DNA of 64,000 nt from Trinickia fusca (GTDB lineage: Bacteria > Pseudomonadota > Gammaproteobacteria > Burkholderiales > Burkholderiaceae), in contig NZ_RBZV01000002.1 of NCBI RefSeq assembly GCF_003628145.1, forward strand, positions 248,001-312,000. The letters run 5' to 3'. Positions 34,541 to 45,175 of this stretch are shown piece after piece. The notes beneath the pieces are model-generated. The model saw only the letters and a program-made list of their open reading frames with translations, was not told the DNA's origin and did no database searches. Within the stretch, counting starts at the first letter, position 1. Each line of letters begins with the position of its first letter. Made by a program: the position numbers and the translations under genes.

Positions 34541-34954
34541 TCAGCGCGGGAAGCTCGCTTCGGCGCCGCTCTCGACGAGCGCCTTCAGCTTTTGACTTGC
34601 GTGGAACGTCACGACACGACGCGCCGCGATCGGAATCGCTTCGCCCGTCTTCGGGTTGCGTCCCGGCCGCTGCGGCTTGTCGCGCAGTTGAAAATTACCG
34701 AAGCCCGACAGCTTCACGCTGTCGCCGCCTTCGAGCGCATCGCGAATCACCTCGAAGAACGCCTCCACCATGTCCTTCGCCTCCCGCTTGTTGAGCCCGA
34801 CATTGTCGAACAGCAACTCGGCAAGCTCGGCTTTGGTGAGCGTCGGCGTTTCGGCGGAAGTGCCGACAGACGGCGGTGTCGGAATTTCGCGGATCATAGC
34901 GCCACGCTGCGCCGCAAGAAGGGCTTCGAAATCACTCGAGTTCATTTCGTTCAT
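34541..34954 (-). CDS. ihfA: Integration host factor alpha subunit
   Basis: IHF-alpha bends DNA as a heterodimer with IHF-beta. The HU/IHF core (about residues 38-130) has [41 protein letters not shown] and the beta-arm [12 protein letters not shown]. The 137-residue product has about 37 extra N-terminal residues compared with the roughly 99-residue enterobacterial protein, as is common in Burkholderiales. An ATG nine bases inside is an alternative start. Confidence 0.95.
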   Translation of the reverse strand: MNEMNSSDFEALLAAQRGAMIREIPTPPSVGTSAETPTLTKAELAELLFDNVGLNKREAKDMVEAFFEVIRDALEGGDSVKLSGFGNFQLRDKPQRPGRNPKTGEAIPIAARRVVTFHASQKLKALVESGAEASFPR

Positions 34955-34975
34955 GTCTAAAAACGGCGGCTAACC

Positions 34976-35000
34976 GATGCCGGCGCCATGCGCCGGCATC
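34976..35000 (-). other. Perfect 11-bp hairpin between pheT and ihfA
   Basis: GATGCCGGCGC and its exact complement flank a 3-base loop in the 68-bp gap. On the minus strand a TTTTT follows only about 12 bases later. It may therefore be a partial terminator or processing signal that adjusts ihfA levels relative to pheT. Confidence 0.5.
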
Positions 35001-35022
35001 CTCTCAAGCAGTTCGCGCTATC

Positions 35023-37452
35023 TCAGCGCAACCGGGCGCCGTAGACTCGAGCCAGGCGATCCACCAAGGCCTTGACGGCCAGATCGACCGTCTCGTCTTG
35101 CAGCGTGCCGCCTGCATCTTGCAGGGTCACGCGGAACGCAAGGCTCTTCTCGTGCGCCGCCAGGCCACCGGAAGTACTTGATTTTGCACGAAATTCATCG
35201 AACAGCGCAACCCTCTGAACGAATCGGCAAGCGTCTTCCGCGAGCGCCTTCTGCATCTCGTCGAGCAGCGCCTGAACCTCGATCTTCTGATCGACCACCA
35301 CAGCGATGTCGCGTCGCACCGGCGGGAATTTCGACACTTCCGTCGGCGTCGGCAGCGCACGCTCGATCAACGCCTCGGCGTCGATTTCGAACAGAATCGG
35401 CGCATGCGGCAAGTCGTACTTCTGCATCCAGCGCGGATGCAGCTCGCCCAGCCAGCCCACCTCACGGCCATCGACCTCGATGCGCGCGCTACGCCCCGGG
35501 TGCAGTGCCGGATGCTCGGCCTTCACGAAACGCACGACGCGCGGCGCGAACAACGCCTCGACATCGGCCTTCACGTCGAAGAAGTCGACCGTGCGCGAGG
35601 CGACGCCCCACTGCTCTTCACAGGCCGGCCCGTATGCGAGTGCACCGATACGCTTGGGCTGCGCATAGCCTTCGACGACCAGCTCGCTTGCCGCAACCGA
35701 CGCATCGCGCAGGAACACGCGCCCCGCTTCGAACACGCGCACACGATCGGCACGACGATTCAGATTACGACGCAGCACGTCGATGAGGCTGCCGAACAAC
35801 GTCGTGCGCATGACGGACAGCTGGCTCGCGATCGGATTGACCACGCGTACCGGATGCGCATTACCCGCGAAGTCGAGCTCCCAGCTCTCGTCGACGAAGC
35901 TGAAGTTGATCGTCTCCGCATAATCGCGCGCGGCCAGCGCATGGCGGATCGTATGGATCGAGCGACGCGTCTCGTTCGTCGCACGCATCGCGTTCGACGC
36001 AACGGGCGGACGGGCCGGAATCTTTTCGAAGCCGTAAATGCGTGCGACTTCCTCGATCAGATCTTCTTCGATCTCGATGTCGAAGCGATACGAAGGCGGC
36101 GTCACCGAGAACGCTTCGCCATCGAACGCATGAACCAAGCCGAGGCGCGTGAAGATCTGCGCCATCTCCTCGGCCGTGATCGCCACGCCGATAATGCGCT
36201 GTGCACGCGCGACGCGCATCTTCACGGGCTCGCGCGTGGGAAGGTTGACGACGTGATCGTCGACTGCACCCGCCTGGCCGCCGCAGATGTCGAGAATCAG
36301 GCGCGTGATGCGTTCGATGTGCTCGACGGTCGTCGCGTAGTCGACGCCACGTTCGAAACGATGCGCGGCATCGGTCGAGAAGTTGTACTTGCGCGCGCGG
36401 CCGCGAATGCTATCGGGCCACCAGAACGCCGCTTCGAGGTAGATGTTGGTCGTGTCGAGCGTCACAGCCGTGCTGTCACCACCCATGATGCCGGCCAGGC
36501 TCTCGACCTGGTGATCGTCGACGATCACGCCGACCGTTTCGTCGAGCTCGACCGTATTGCCGTTCAGCAGCTTGAGCGATTCGCCGCGACGCCCCCAGCG
36601 CACCTCGAGGCCACCGTGGATCTTGTCGAGATCGAACACGTGCGAAGGACGCCCGAGTTCGAGCATCACATAGTTCGAGATGTCGACGAGCGCCGAGATG
36701 CTGCGCTGGCCGGCGCGTTCGAGCCGTTCGACCATCCAGTGCGGCGTCTGCGCGCGCGCGTTCACGCCGCGAATCACACGGCCCGAGAAGCGGCCGCACA
36801 GCTCAGGCGCGGCAACCTTGACGGGCAGCGTCTCGTTCAGCGTGACGGCGACGGGCTCGATCGCGAGCGGCTTGAGCGGCGCGCCCGTAATGGCGGCCGT
36901 CTCGCGCGCGACACCGAACACCGACAGGCAGTCGGCCTTGTTCGGCGTGAGCTTGATTTCGAAAATCGTGTCGTCGAGATTGAGCGTCTCGCGAATGTCC
37001 TGGCCGATCGGCGTGTCGTCGGCGAGGATCAAGAGACCGCTGTGCTCTTCCGAGAGCTTGAGCTCGCGCGCCGAGCACAGCATGCCCTGGCTTTCGACGC
37101 CGCGCAGCTTCGACAGCTTGATCGCGAACGGCGTACCACCTTCCTCGACGGGCGGCAGCTGCGCGCCCACGAGCGCGACGGGCACCTTGATGCCAGCCGC
37201 GACGTTCGGCGCACCGCAGACGATCTGGAGCACGCTGCCCGTGCCGGCGTCGACCTGACACACGTTGAGCTTGTCCGCATCCGGGTGCTTGACCACCTCG
37301 AGTACGCGGCCGACCACGATCTTCGACGTCGGCGGCGCGGCCCGGCGCAACGATTCGACCTCGAGGCCCGCCATCGTCAACGCATGCGAGAGTTGCTCCG
37401 TCGTCAGTTGCGGATCGACAAACGTTCGGAGCCAGGATTCAGGGAATTGCAT
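35023..37452 (-). CDS. pheT: Phenylalanyl-tRNA synthetase beta subunit
   Basis: This 809-residue PheT has the full bacterial domain set. The N-terminal tRNA-binding EMAP-like domain (about 40-150) has [20 protein letters not shown]3/B4 editing domains, a B5 domain near 400-475 and a C-terminal ferredoxin-fold anticodon-binding domain ([16 protein letters not shown]) follow. It forms the alpha2-beta2 enzyme with PheS, encoded 105 bases upstream. Confidence 0.97.
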   Translation of the reverse strand: MQFPESWLRTFVDPQLTTEQLSHALTMAGLEVESLRRAAPPTSKIVVGRVLEVVKHPDADKLNVCQVDAGTGSVLQIVCGAPNVAAGIKVPVALVGAQLPPVEEGGTPFAIKLSKLRGVESQGMLCSARELKLSEEHSGLLILADDTPIGQDIRETLNLDDTIFEIKLTPNKADCLSVFGVARETAAITGAPLKPLAIEPVAVTLNETLPVKVAAPELCGRFSGRVIRGVNARAQTPHWMVERLERAGQRSISALVDISNYVMLELGRPSHVFDLDKIHGGLEVRWGRRGESLKLLNGNTVELDETVGVIVDDHQVESLAGIMGGDSTAVTLDTTNIYLEAAFWWPDSIRGRARKYNFSTDAAHRFERGVDYATTVEHIERITRLILDICGGQAGAVDDHVVNLPTREPVKMRVARAQRIIGVAITAEEMAQIFTRLGLVHAFDGEAFSVTPPSYRFDIEIEEDLIEEVARIYGFEKIPARPPVASNAMRATNETRRSIHTIRHALAARDYAETINFSFVDESWELDFAGNAHPVRVVNPIASQLSVMRTTLFGSLIDVLRRNLNRRADRVRVFEAGRVFLRDASVAASELVVEGYAQPKRIGALAYGPACEEQWGVASRTVDFFDVKADVEALFAPRVVRFVKAEHPALHPGRSARIEVDGREVGWLGELHPRWMQKYDLPHAPILFEIDAEALIERALPTPTEVSKFPPVRRDIAVVVDQKIEVQALLDEMQKALAEDACRFVQRVALFDEFRAKSSTSGGLAAHEKSLAFRVTLQDAGGTLQDETVDLAVKALVDRLARVYGARLR

Positions 37453-37557
37453 GAGTGTCTACGTTCGAATGGGTTGGTCCACGTCCGGCCCGCCGCTGTT
37501 TCGCGCGGCGCTAGACCGGATCACCGCTCGCGGTGCCATCGCACCGCGCGAGCGTCG

Positions 37558-38571
37558 TCAGGCGAATTGCCGCAGAAAGCGCAGGTCGTTCTCGAAGAAG
37601 AGCCGCAGATCCTGCACGCCGTAGCGCAGCATCGTCAGGCGCTCGAGGCCGCTGCCGAAGGCGAAGCCGATGTAGCGCTCGGGATCGAGTCCCATGTTGC
37701 GGATTACGTTCGGATGCACCTGGCCCGAGCCCGAAATCTCGAGCCACTTGCCGGCATTCTTGCCCTCTTCGAACATCATGTCGATTTCGGCCGACGGTTC
37801 GGTGAACGGGAAGTACGACGGGCGGAAACGCACGAGGATGTCGTCGCGCTCGAAGAACTTCTTGAGGAAATCGGTGTAGACGCCTTTCAGGTCCGCGAAG
37901 CTGATGTTCTCGTCGATCCACAAGCCTTCGACCTGATTGAACATCGGCGAATGGGTCGCATCGCTGTCGACGCGATAGGTGCGTCCCGGCACGATCACCT
38001 TGATGGGCGGCGGGTTGCTGCGCGCATAGCGCACCTGCATCGGGCTCGTGTGCGTCCGCAGCAGCAGCTGACGGCCACTCGCGTCGTTGCCGTCGACATA
38101 GAACGTGTCCTGCATCGAACGCGCCGGATGGTTCTCGGGGCTGTTCAGCGCAGTGAAGTTGTACCAGTCGGTTTCGATCTCGGGACCGTCGGCCACGTCG
38201 AAGCCGATCGAGCCGAAGATCTGCTCGACGCGCTCCCACGTGCGCATCACGGGGTGCAGGCTGCCCGCGCCCTGACCGCGGCCCGGCAGCGTGACGTCGA
38301 TGGCCTCGGCGGCCAGGCGCTGGTTCAGCAGCGCCTCGGCCAGCGCGTCGCGGCGCGCCGTCAGCGCCGCCTCGACCTGCTGCTTGACGACGTTGATCCG
38401 CGCCCCCTCGGTCTTGCGCGTGTCGGGATCGAGCTTGCCGAGCCCTTTCAACATTTCGGTCAGCACGCCAGCCTTGCCGAGGAAGCGCGCCTTCTCGTTT
38501 TCGAGCGTGACGCCGTCGGCGGCTTGTTCGAAGGCTGCGCGCGCGTCAGCGACAATCTGATCCAGATCCAT
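37558..38571 (-). CDS. pheS: Phenylalanyl-tRNA synthetase alpha subunit
   Basis: PheS is the catalytic subunit that charges tRNA-Phe. The 337-residue product has an N-terminal coiled coil and class II motifs, with [36 protein letters not shown] and [11 protein letters not shown]. The ATG at 38571 (MDLDQIV) matches the family start; an ATG four codons earlier is possible. It lies downstream of an intrinsic terminator after rplT, so pheST may have its own promoter or be read through. Confidence 0.97.
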   Translation of the reverse strand: MDLDQIVADARAAFEQAADGVTLENEKARFLGKAGVLTEMLKGLGKLDPDTRKTEGARINVVKQQVEAALTARRDALAEALLNQRLAAEAIDVTLPGRGQGAGSLHPVMRTWERVEQIFGSIGFDVADGPEIETDWYNFTALNSPENHPARSMQDTFYVDGNDASGRQLLLRTHTSPMQVRYARSNPPPIKVIVPGRTYRVDSDATHSPMFNQVEGLWIDENISFADLKGVYTDFLKKFFERDDILVRFRPSYFPFTEPSAEIDMMFEEGKNAGKWLEISGSGQVHPNVIRNMGLDPERYIGFAFGSGLERLTMLRYGVQDLRLFFENDLRFLRQFA

Positions 38572-38628
38572 TGATCCCTTCATTTCAACGTCGATGAATA
38601 GTTACGAAGCGAAGAAACGCTTCACCAA

Positions 38629-38659
38629 CAAAAACGGGGCTCGGTGAGGAGCCCCGTTT
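38629..38659 (-). terminator. Intrinsic terminator/attenuator between rplT and pheS
   Basis: AAACGGGGCTC (38632-38642 on the plus strand) pairs perfectly with 38649-38659 around a 6-base loop. On the minus strand the stem runs into TTTTTG. Its position just upstream of pheS resembles the attenuator of pheST operons, although I see no Phe-rich leader peptide. Confidence 0.85.
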
Positions 38660-38726
38660 CTGTCGCGGCGATATCGGCGCGGAGCCGACATCGCCACCAC
38701 GAACCACGCAGTGACTAATTTCTCAA

Positions 38727-39086
38727 TTAGGCTGCAACGGCGGCTTTCACCTGCTTGACGATCGCAGCAAAAGCAGCCTTGTCGAACACGGCCATATCGG
38801 CCAGGACCTTACGGTCGAGTTCGATCGACGCCTTCTTCAGGCCGTTGATGAACACGCTGTAGGTCATGTCGTGCTGACGCACCGCCGCGTTGATACGCGT
38901 GATCCACAGTGCGCGGAACACACGCTTCTTGTTGCGACGGTCACGATACGCGTACTGACCAGCGCGCATGACCGCCTGCTTGGCGATGCGATAGACGTTA
39001 TTGCGGCGGCCGCGGTAGCCCTTCGCAAGATTAATGACCTTCTTGTGGCGGGCACGTGCTGTAACCCCACGTTTGACTCGAGGCAT
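38727..39086 (-). CDS. rplT: 50S ribosomal protein L20
   Basis: This 119-residue L20 binds 23S rRNA early in 50S assembly and represses its own operon in other bacteria. The start [20 protein letters not shown] and the [20 protein letters not shown] block are diagnostic. It lies 29 bases after rpmI in the infC operon. Confidence 0.98.
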   Translation of the reverse strand: MPRVKRGVTARARHKKVINLAKGYRGRRNNVYRIAKQAVMRAGQYAYRDRRNKKRVFRALWITRINAAVRQHDMTYSVFINGLKKASIELDRKVLADMAVFDKAAFAAIVKQVKAAVAA

Positions 39087-39115
39087 GTTTCGCTCCTATG
39101 AGTGTCGGTTAAGGG

Positions 39116-39313
39116 TTAAGCGAACGGCAGCATTGCGCGCACGGAGTTCAGATCGGAATCATGAACTGCCGTCGAACCGCGCAAGTGACGCTTGTTCTTC
39201 GTGGTTTTCTTCGTGAGGATGTGGCGCTTGAAGGCTTGACCGCGCTTGACGGTACCGCCCGGACGCACCACGAAGCGCTTTGCAGCGCTCTTCTTGGTCT
39301 TCATCTTAGGCAT
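39116..39313 (-). CDS. rpmI: 50S ribosomal protein L35
   Basis: This 65-residue basic protein has the L35 signature [14 protein letters not shown] and [20 protein letters not shown]. It lies between infC and rplT, as in most bacteria. Confidence 0.98.
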   Translation of the reverse strand: MPKMKTKKSAAKRFVVRPGGTVKRGQAFKRHILTKKTTKNKRHLRGSTAVHDSDLNSVRAMLPFA

Positions 39314-39438
39314 GACAACTCCAGTTTATTAGATGGCGATGGGTGTGCGGTTGGCTCGATGACCCTTGACCCGCCCTTTGGAACCCAGTCCACTTGTGTG
39401 CAGCGCGCCGTGGCCGGCCGCCGCTTTTTCATGAATCG

Positions 39439-39455
39439 CGCCCGGAGCCCGGGCG
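39439..39455 (-). other. Hairpin in the infC-rpmI gap
   Basis: CGCCCGG and CCGGGCG pair around a 3-base loop in the 221-bp gap upstream of rpmI. In other bacteria this leader holds the L20 repressor-binding structure. Whether this stem is part of such a site cannot be told by eye, and nothing else is recognisable in the gap. Confidence 0.35.
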
Positions 39456-39534
39456 TGATTCCGAAACCTGCTCGATACCACTTCGCGAACCGCGCGCCGA
39501 ACCTGCCTCTCAGAGCCGGCCTGCGCGCGACGCG

Positions 39535-40056
39535 TCACTTCTTCTTTTTCGGCGAGAGCACCATGATCATCTGGCGCCCTTCCATCTTCGGCATCTGCTC
39601 GACCTGCCCGACCTCTTCGAGATCGGTGCGCAGGCGCTCGAGCATACGCATGCCGATTTCCTGGTGCGCCATTTCACGGCCCCGGAAACGCAACGTGATT
39701 TTCGTCTTGTCGCCCTCTTCCAGGAAGCGGACGAGGTTGCGCAGCTTGACGTTGTAATCACCGTCGTCGGTACCCGGGCGGAACTTGACTTCCTTGACCT
39801 GGATGACCTTCTGCTTGAGCTTGGCCTCGTGCTGTTTCTTCGCTTCCTGGTACTTGAACTTGCCGTAATCCATCAAACGGCAAACGGGCGGGACCGCCTG
39901 GGGGGCGATTTCCACCAGATCCACGTCCTGCTGTTCCGACATGCGGAAAGCATCTGCCAGTTTCACGATGCCGAGGGGTTCGTTGTCGATTCCGACCAGA
40001 CGCACCTCGGGTGCCGTGATTTCACCGTTGATGCGATGCGACTTATCCGTAGCGAT
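39535..40056 (-). CDS. infC: Translation initiation factor IF-3, with an ATC start codon
   Basis: The 173-residue IF-3 binds the 30S subunit and checks start codons. The N-domain has [20 protein letters not shown] and the C-domain has [19 protein letters not shown] and [13 protein letters not shown]. The start is ATC at 40056-40054, preceded by AGAGGAAACGTAAC. An in-frame TAG lies just before that, and no ATG, GTG or TTG is available at the conserved N-terminus. A rare start codon is the known basis of IF-3 autoregulation. Confidence 0.96.
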   Translation of the reverse strand: MATDKSHRINGEITAPEVRLVGIDNEPLGIVKLADAFRMSEQQDVDLVEIAPQAVPPVCRLMDYGKFKYQEAKKQHEAKLKQKVIQVKEVKFRPGTDDGDYNVKLRNLVRFLEEGDKTKITLRFRGREMAHQEIGMRMLERLRTDLEEVGQVEQMPKMEGRQMIMVLSPKKKK

Positions 40057-40107
40057 GTTACGTTTCCTCTAAAAATTAAAAAAACGAGCCGCGCTGCCTC
40101 AGTGGCT

Positions 40108-42015
40108 TCACTGGAACGCCTGGACTTCCTGACGCAGGCGTTCAACGAAGGTGTCGATCGGCATCGAGCCCAGATCCACACCGCCACGAGCACGCACGGC
40201 TACCGTTTGTGCATCACGCTCTTTGTCGCCGACCACCAGCAGATACGGCACTTTTTCGAGCGTGTGCTCGCGTATTTTATAGCTAATTTTCTCGTTGCGC
40301 AAATCGACCTCAACCCTAAGCCCTTGTTTTTGCAACGATTGAGCTAGCGATTGCGCATATTCCGATTGACTTTCGGCAATATTCATTACCACGGCCTGCG
40401 TCGGCGCCAGCCAAGAGGGCATTGCGCCCGCATGGTGCTCGATCAAAATGCCGAGGAAACGCTCCATCGAGCCGACGATCGCCCGGTGCAGCATCACAGG
40501 GCGGCGACGGCCGTTGTCCTCGGCCACGTACTCGGCGCCCAGACGCTCGGGCAGGACCATGTCGAGCTGCAGCGTCCCGCATTGCCAGGAACGGCCGAGC
40601 GCGTCCTTGATGTGATACTCGATCTTCGGACCGTAGAACGCACCCTCGCCTTCGAGCTCTTCCCACTGCAGACCGCAAGCCGTCAGCGCTTCGCGCAACC
40701 CTGCTTCTGCGCGATCCCAGATCTCGTCGGTACCGGCACGTTGCTCAGGACGCAGCGACAGCTTGATGTCGATTTTCTCGAAGCCGAAGTCGCGGTACAC
40801 GCTCATCGCGAGCGTATTGAACTTGATCGACTCGGCGATGAACTGCTCTTCCGTACAGAAGATGTGCGCATCGTCTTGCACGAAACCGCGCACGCGCATG
40901 AGGCCGTGCAACGCACCCGAGGCCTCGTTGCGATGGCACGAGCCGAATTCGGCGTAGCGCAGCGGCAGGTCGCGATACGAACGCAGGCCATGCTTGAACA
41001 CCTGCACGTGGCCCGGGCAGTTCATCGGCTTGATCGCGTAGTCGCGCTTCTCCGACTCCGTCGTGAACATGTTCTCGCGATAGTTCTGCCAGTGGCCCGA
41101 CGCTTCCCACAGCGAGCGGTCCATGACCATCGGCGTCTTGATCTCGAGGTAGCCATCGGCATTCACGCGGCGACGCATGTATTGCTCGACCTGCTGCCAC
41201 AGCGACCAACCCTTCGGATGCCAGAACACCATGCCCGGCGATTCGTCCTGCAGGTGAAAGAGGTCGAGCTGCTTGCCGAGCTTGCGGTGATCGCGCTTCT
41301 CCGCTTCCTCGAGCATGTGCAGGTAGGCGTCCTGCTCTTCCTTCTTGGCCCAGGCCGTGCCGTAGATGCGCTGCAGCTGCTCGTTCTTCGAGTCGCCGCG
41401 CCAGTACGCGCCCGCGACCTTCATCAACTTGAAGACCTTGAGCTTGCCCGTCGACGGCACGTGCGGGCCGCGGCACAGGTCGGTGAAGCCGCCGTGCGAA
41501 TAGAGCTTGATGTCGTCGCTGGCCGGGATCGACTCGATGATCTCGGCCTTGTACTTCTCACCGATGCTCTTGAAGTACTCGACCGCCTCGTCACGCGACA
41601 CGACGCGGCGCGACACGAGCTCGTCCTTCTTCGCGAGCTCCAGCATGCGCTTTTCGATCTTCTCGAGATCGTCAGGCGTGAAGGGACGCTGATAGGCGAA
41701 GTCGTAGTAGAAGCCGTTGTCGATGACCGGCCCGATCGTCACCTGCGCTTCGGGATACAGGTCTTTCACCGCGTACGCGAGCAAGTGCGCCGCCGAGTGA
41801 CGAATGATGTCGAGGCCGTCCGCGTCCTTCTCGGTCACGATCGCCAGCGATGCGTCGCGCTCGATCAGCGTCGACGTATCGACGAGCTCGCCGTCGAGCT
41901 TGCCGCCGAGCGCGGCCTTGGCCAGGCCTGGGCCGATCGATGCCGCCACTTCGGCAACCGTCACCGGATGATCGTACTGTCGAACCGAACCGTCGGGCAG
42001 GCGTATCGAAACCAT
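40108..42015 (-). CDS. thrS: Threonyl-tRNA synthetase
   Basis: This 635-residue class II synthetase has all four domains. They are TGS (about 1-62), the editing domain with [11 protein letters not shown], the catalytic core with motif regions [33 protein letters not shown]-type sequence and [18 protein letters not shown], and the C-terminal anticodon-binding domain. GGGAGAG precedes the ATG. It heads the thrS-infC-rpmI-rplT operon. Confidence 0.97.
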   Translation of the reverse strand: MVSIRLPDGSVRQYDHPVTVAEVAASIGPGLAKAALGGKLDGELVDTSTLIERDASLAIVTEKDADGLDIIRHSAAHLLAYAVKDLYPEAQVTIGPVIDNGFYYDFAYQRPFTPDDLEKIEKRMLELAKKDELVSRRVVSRDEAVEYFKSIGEKYKAEIIESIPASDDIKLYSHGGFTDLCRGPHVPSTGKLKVFKLMKVAGAYWRGDSKNEQLQRIYGTAWAKKEEQDAYLHMLEEAEKRDHRKLGKQLDLFHLQDESPGMVFWHPKGWSLWQQVEQYMRRRVNADGYLEIKTPMVMDRSLWEASGHWQNYRENMFTTESEKRDYAIKPMNCPGHVQVFKHGLRSYRDLPLRYAEFGSCHRNEASGALHGLMRVRGFVQDDAHIFCTEEQFIAESIKFNTLAMSVYRDFGFEKIDIKLSLRPEQRAGTDEIWDRAEAGLREALTACGLQWEELEGEGAFYGPKIEYHIKDALGRSWQCGTLQLDMVLPERLGAEYVAEDNGRRRPVMLHRAIVGSMERFLGILIEHHAGAMPSWLAPTQAVVMNIAESQSEYAQSLAQSLQKQGLRVEVDLRNEKISYKIREHTLEKVPYLLVVGDKERDAQTVAVRARGGVDLGSMPIDTFVERLRQEVQAFQ

Positions 42016-42028
42016 TGCGTTCTCTCCC

Positions 42029-42050
42029 GATGCCTGTTTGAGGCGGCATC
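42029..42050 (-). other. Hairpin next to the thrS ribosome-binding site
   Basis: GATGCC (42029-42034) and GGCATC (42045-42050) pair around a 10-base loop directly upstream of the GGGAGAG site for thrS. It could influence ribosome access. ThrRS translational autocontrol by leader structures is known in E. coli, but similarity to that operator was not seen. Confidence 0.35.
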
Positions 42051-42092
42051 AAAAACTTCGGTTGGCGGTAAAAGCAACAGAAACCAGCGGGT

Positions 42093-42128
42093 AAAAAAAA
42101 TGCGGCCCCGCTTTCGAGGGGCCGCATT
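42093..42128 (-). terminator. Strong intrinsic terminator upstream of thrS
   Basis: AATGCGGCCCC and its complement form an 11-bp stem with an 8-base loop, followed on the minus strand by a run of eight T. It lies between tRNA-Val and thrS. It either ends the tRNA-Val transcript or acts as an attenuator for thrS. Confidence 0.85.
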
Positions 42129-42261
42129 CACTTTCCACAAACTGCAAACAAAACAGGGCGAAAGAGGTCCTCGACTAGCGTCGCTCCGAAAATGTTTCGG
42201 TAAACGTTCGCGATGTCATAACCATTGCGCCTTTTGCGCTCTCGCGCGTCCTGCTTTGTGT

Positions 42262-42285
42262 GAGAGCCCGGCGAACCGGGCTCTC
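42262..42285 (-). terminator. Hairpin downstream of tRNA-Val
   Basis: GAGAGCCCGG and CCGGGCTCTC (10 bp, perfect) flank a 4-base loop ten bases past the tRNA 3' end. There is no strong T-run on the minus strand. It probably helps 3' processing or termination together with the stem at 42093. Confidence 0.6.
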
Positions 42286-42294
42286 GATTTTCGT

Positions 42295-42371
42295 TGGTAG
42301 GCTCGATTGGACTCGAACCAACGACCCCCACCATGTCAAGGTGGTGCTCTAACCAGCTGAGCTACGAGCCT
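42295..42371 (-). tRNA. tRNA-Val(GAC)
   Basis: This 77-nt gene includes the encoded CCA. Acceptor arms AGGCTCG/CGAGCCT, T-loop GTTCGAGTC and anticodon stem CCACC/GGTGG with loop TTGACAT give anticodon GAC. Confidence 0.95.
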
Positions 42372-42445
42372 GCGAAGAAATGAGATTATATGGACCCTAT
42401 TCCGCCTTTGCAAGCACTTTCTTCACCTCACCTAAAAAAAGTGCT

Positions 42446-44668
42446 TCAAGCCTTGCGTGACGCACGCACGACGCCGCTCACCTCGCCCAGCAACGAGCAC
42501 GCGCGCTGGACTTGCGACGAGCTCGATACCTCCACCGTGAATTGCATGAAGGCCGCATTGCGTCGTGTCATCGACTTCACGCCGACCACGTTCATCTTCT
42601 CGCGCGCGAACACTTCGGAGATGTCGCGCAAGAGGCCTTGGCGGTCATTGGCCTCGATCGCGATGTCGATCGGATACACCGATGAGCCGCGCCCGCCGAG
42701 CACATCGGCCGACCACGCCGTCTGCAGGACACGCTCGGGCGCGCGCGTGGCCATGCGCTGGAACGTCACGCAGTCACTGCGGTGAACCGACATGCCCTTG
42801 CCGCGCGTCACGAAACCGCTGATCTCATCGGGCGGCGCGGGCCGGCAGCAACGCGCGAGCTGCGTGAGCAGCGCATCGACGCCGACGACGAGCACGCCCG
42901 TCGATGCGCCGCGCGCGACGCTCGCCCCGCTGCCGCGCTTTTCGAACTGCGCGGGCACGTCGATCTGCGGCTCCGGCGCGACCGCTTCCGAGAGCGCCTG
43001 CTCGATGTTGCGCAGACTGTACTCGTCCTTGCCGACGACGTTGAACAGATCCTCCGGCGCCTTGAAGCCGAGTTTCGCCGCGAGCTGATCGAGGTTGACG
43101 GACGTCTTGCCCTCGCGTTGCAGCGTCTTTTCGACCATCGCGCGGCCGTTCGCGATGTTCTCCTGCAGCTCGATCGCATTGAACCACGCACGCACCTTCT
43201 GACGAGCGCGTGCGCTGTGCAGATAGCCGAGCTGCGGGTTCAGCCAGTCGCGGGACGGCCCTCCTTCTTTCACGGCCACGATCTCGACCGTCTGCCCGTT
43301 CTGCAGCGGCGTGTTCAGCGGCACCATCGCGCCGTCCACACGCGCGCCGCGGCACCGGTGGCCCAGGTCGCTGTGCAGGTGATAGGCGAAATCGACGGGC
43401 GTCGCGCCTTGCGGCAGCGCGATCACGCGCGCCTGCGGCGTCAGCACATAGAGGTGATCGTCGTCGAGCGTGGCCTGTCGCAACTGCTCCCACGGCTTGC
43501 TGGCATCCGGCCCGCCTTCGGCCACGTCGTCCTTCCAGGCCAGCAGCTGGCGCAGCCACGCGATCTTCTCGTCGTATTTGTCGCTCGCGGTGACCTGGCC
43601 GCCGTAGCCGCGCGTGCCCGCTTCCTTGTAGCGCCAGTGCGCGGCGACGCCGTATTCGGCGAAGCGATGCATCTCGTGCGTGCGGATCTGCACTTCGAAT
43701 GCGCGCCCGTCGTCGCCGATCACGACCGTGTGCAGCGACTTGTAGCCGTTCGGCTTGGGCCGCGAAATGTAGTCGTCGAACTCCTTCGGCACGGGCTGCC
43801 AAAGGTTGTGCACGATGCCGAGCACCGTGTAGCAGTCCTTGATGTCGGGCACGATCACGCGGAACGCGCGCACGTCGTACAGCTCAGCGAAATCGAGCGC
43901 CTTGCCGCGCATCTTGCGCCAGATGCTGTAGATATGCTTCGGGCGTCCGCTGACATCCGCCTGAATCTGCGCCGCCGCCAGCTCCTCTTTGAGCCGCTCG
44001 ATTGCACCCGCGACATAGGTTTCGCGCTCCGCTCGCTTTTCGTCGAGCAGCTTCGCGATGCGCTTATAGGTATCGGGATCCTCGAAGCGAAACGCGAGGT
44101 CTTCGAGTTCCCACTTCAACTGCCAGATACCCAGGCGGTTCGCGAGCGGCGCGTAGATGTCGAGCGTTTCGCGTGCCGCGTCGGGCGGCGGTGCCGTCTT
44201 CGTGGCCGCGTAGTAGCGCAACGTCTGCAAGCGCGACGCGAGACGGATCAGCACCACGCGGATGTCCTGCGCGAACGCGAGCAACATCTTGCGCAGCGCT
44301 TCGATCTGCGCGCGGCGGGCCGCCTGTGCATCGCGCCCGGCATCGAGCATCGGAGTCTGCGCCGCACGCAGACTCACCGTGCCGAGACGCAGCAGCTTGC
44401 GCACGTCGCCGACGAGCTGCGCGACTTCCTCGCCGAAACGCTCGGCGAGGAGCGTTTCGGGGTCCCTCAGATGCGGCGTCAACGCGAACAGCGCCGCGGC
44501 TTGCACCGCCGGCGGGTCGACGTTGAGCTTGCTGACGATCGCCGCCGTGCCGGCCGCATGATCGGCAAGCAGCTCGCCCGAGGGCAGCCGCGCATCGTGG
44601 GCGTGCTCGCGCACGAACGCGAGCGCGTCTTCGTACGGCGGCGCGCTAGTACTGGTTTCGACCATCAT
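42446..44668 (-). CDS. relA: GTP pyrophosphokinase RelA
   Basis: RelA makes (p)ppGpp on the ribosome in response to uncharged tRNA. The 740-residue protein has a degenerate HD-hydrolase region (FALTPHLRDPET replaces the metal-binding HD motif). A synthetase domain follows with YSIWRKMRGKALDFAELYDV and FDDYISRPKPNGYKSLHT. TGS (VLTPQARVIALPQGATPVDFAY), a zinc-finger-like region with CCRP, and a C-terminal ACT domain complete it. Loss of HD residues indicates RelA rather than bifunctional SpoT. Confidence 0.95.
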   Translation of the reverse strand: MMVETSTSAPPYEDALAFVREHAHDARLPSGELLADHAAGTAAIVSKLNVDPPAVQAAALFALTPHLRDPETLLAERFGEEVAQLVGDVRKLLRLGTVSLRAAQTPMLDAGRDAQAARRAQIEALRKMLLAFAQDIRVVLIRLASRLQTLRYYAATKTAPPPDAARETLDIYAPLANRLGIWQLKWELEDLAFRFEDPDTYKRIAKLLDEKRAERETYVAGAIERLKEELAAAQIQADVSGRPKHIYSIWRKMRGKALDFAELYDVRAFRVIVPDIKDCYTVLGIVHNLWQPVPKEFDDYISRPKPNGYKSLHTVVIGDDGRAFEVQIRTHEMHRFAEYGVAAHWRYKEAGTRGYGGQVTASDKYDEKIAWLRQLLAWKDDVAEGGPDASKPWEQLRQATLDDDHLYVLTPQARVIALPQGATPVDFAYHLHSDLGHRCRGARVDGAMVPLNTPLQNGQTVEIVAVKEGGPSRDWLNPQLGYLHSARARQKVRAWFNAIELQENIANGRAMVEKTLQREGKTSVNLDQLAAKLGFKAPEDLFNVVGKDEYSLRNIEQALSEAVAPEPQIDVPAQFEKRGSGASVARGASTGVLVVGVDALLTQLARCCRPAPPDEISGFVTRGKGMSVHRSDCVTFQRMATRAPERVLQTAWSADVLGGRGSSVYPIDIAIEANDRQGLLRDISEVFAREKMNVVGVKSMTRRNAAFMQFTVEVSSSSQVQRACSLLGEVSGVVRASRKA

Positions 44669-44719
44669 GGTGCAGCGCTCATCGAGCCAAACAAACCCAA
44701 CGCGAACTTCAACTGCGGC

Positions 44720-45073
44720 TCAGCTCCGTTGTGCGGCCACGACGACGATTTCGACGAGGCATTCGGGGTTCGCCAACTTCGCTTCGACGGTCGCGCGCGG
44801 CGGCGTCGCGCCTGCCACCACCCAGCTGTCCCACACTTCGTTCATGCCCGCGAAGTGCACCATGTCCGACAGATAGATCTGCACCGACAGCAAATGCGAC
44901 TTGTCGCTGTTCACTTCGGCGAGCAGGCGGTCGATGTGGCCGAGCACTTCGCGCGTCTGCCCCGTGATGTCCTGCGCCGTGTCTTCTGCAATTTGCCCAG
45001 CGAGGTAGACCGTGCCGTTGTGGATTGCGATTTCCGACAGGCGCGGGCCAACGTGATGACGAATGACTGCCAT
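44720..45073 (-). CDS. Rid-family (RidA/YjgF-like) protein
   Basis: This 117-residue protein belongs to the Rid superfamily of enamine/imine deaminases. GTVYLAGQIAEDTAQDITGQ, the conserved Arg in PPRATVEAKLA and CLVEIVVVA are visible. The ATG at 45073 has AAAGGA upstream; a longer frame to 45139 lacks support. The Arg needed for 2-aminoacrylate hydrolysis is kept, but the subfamily was not resolved. Confidence 0.85.
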   Translation of the reverse strand: MAVIRHHVGPRLSEIAIHNGTVYLAGQIAEDTAQDITGQTREVLGHIDRLLAEVNSDKSHLLSVQIYLSDMVHFAGMNEVWDSWVVAGATPPRATVEAKLANPECLVEIVVVAAQRS

Positions 45074-45175
45074 GTAGAGATGTCCTTTCTTGATTGATTC
45101 GATGAAGGGTTGATCGACCGTTGCCGCGCACGGACTCACGCGTTCGCGCCCGCACGGCAGACTCGTATTATGACG

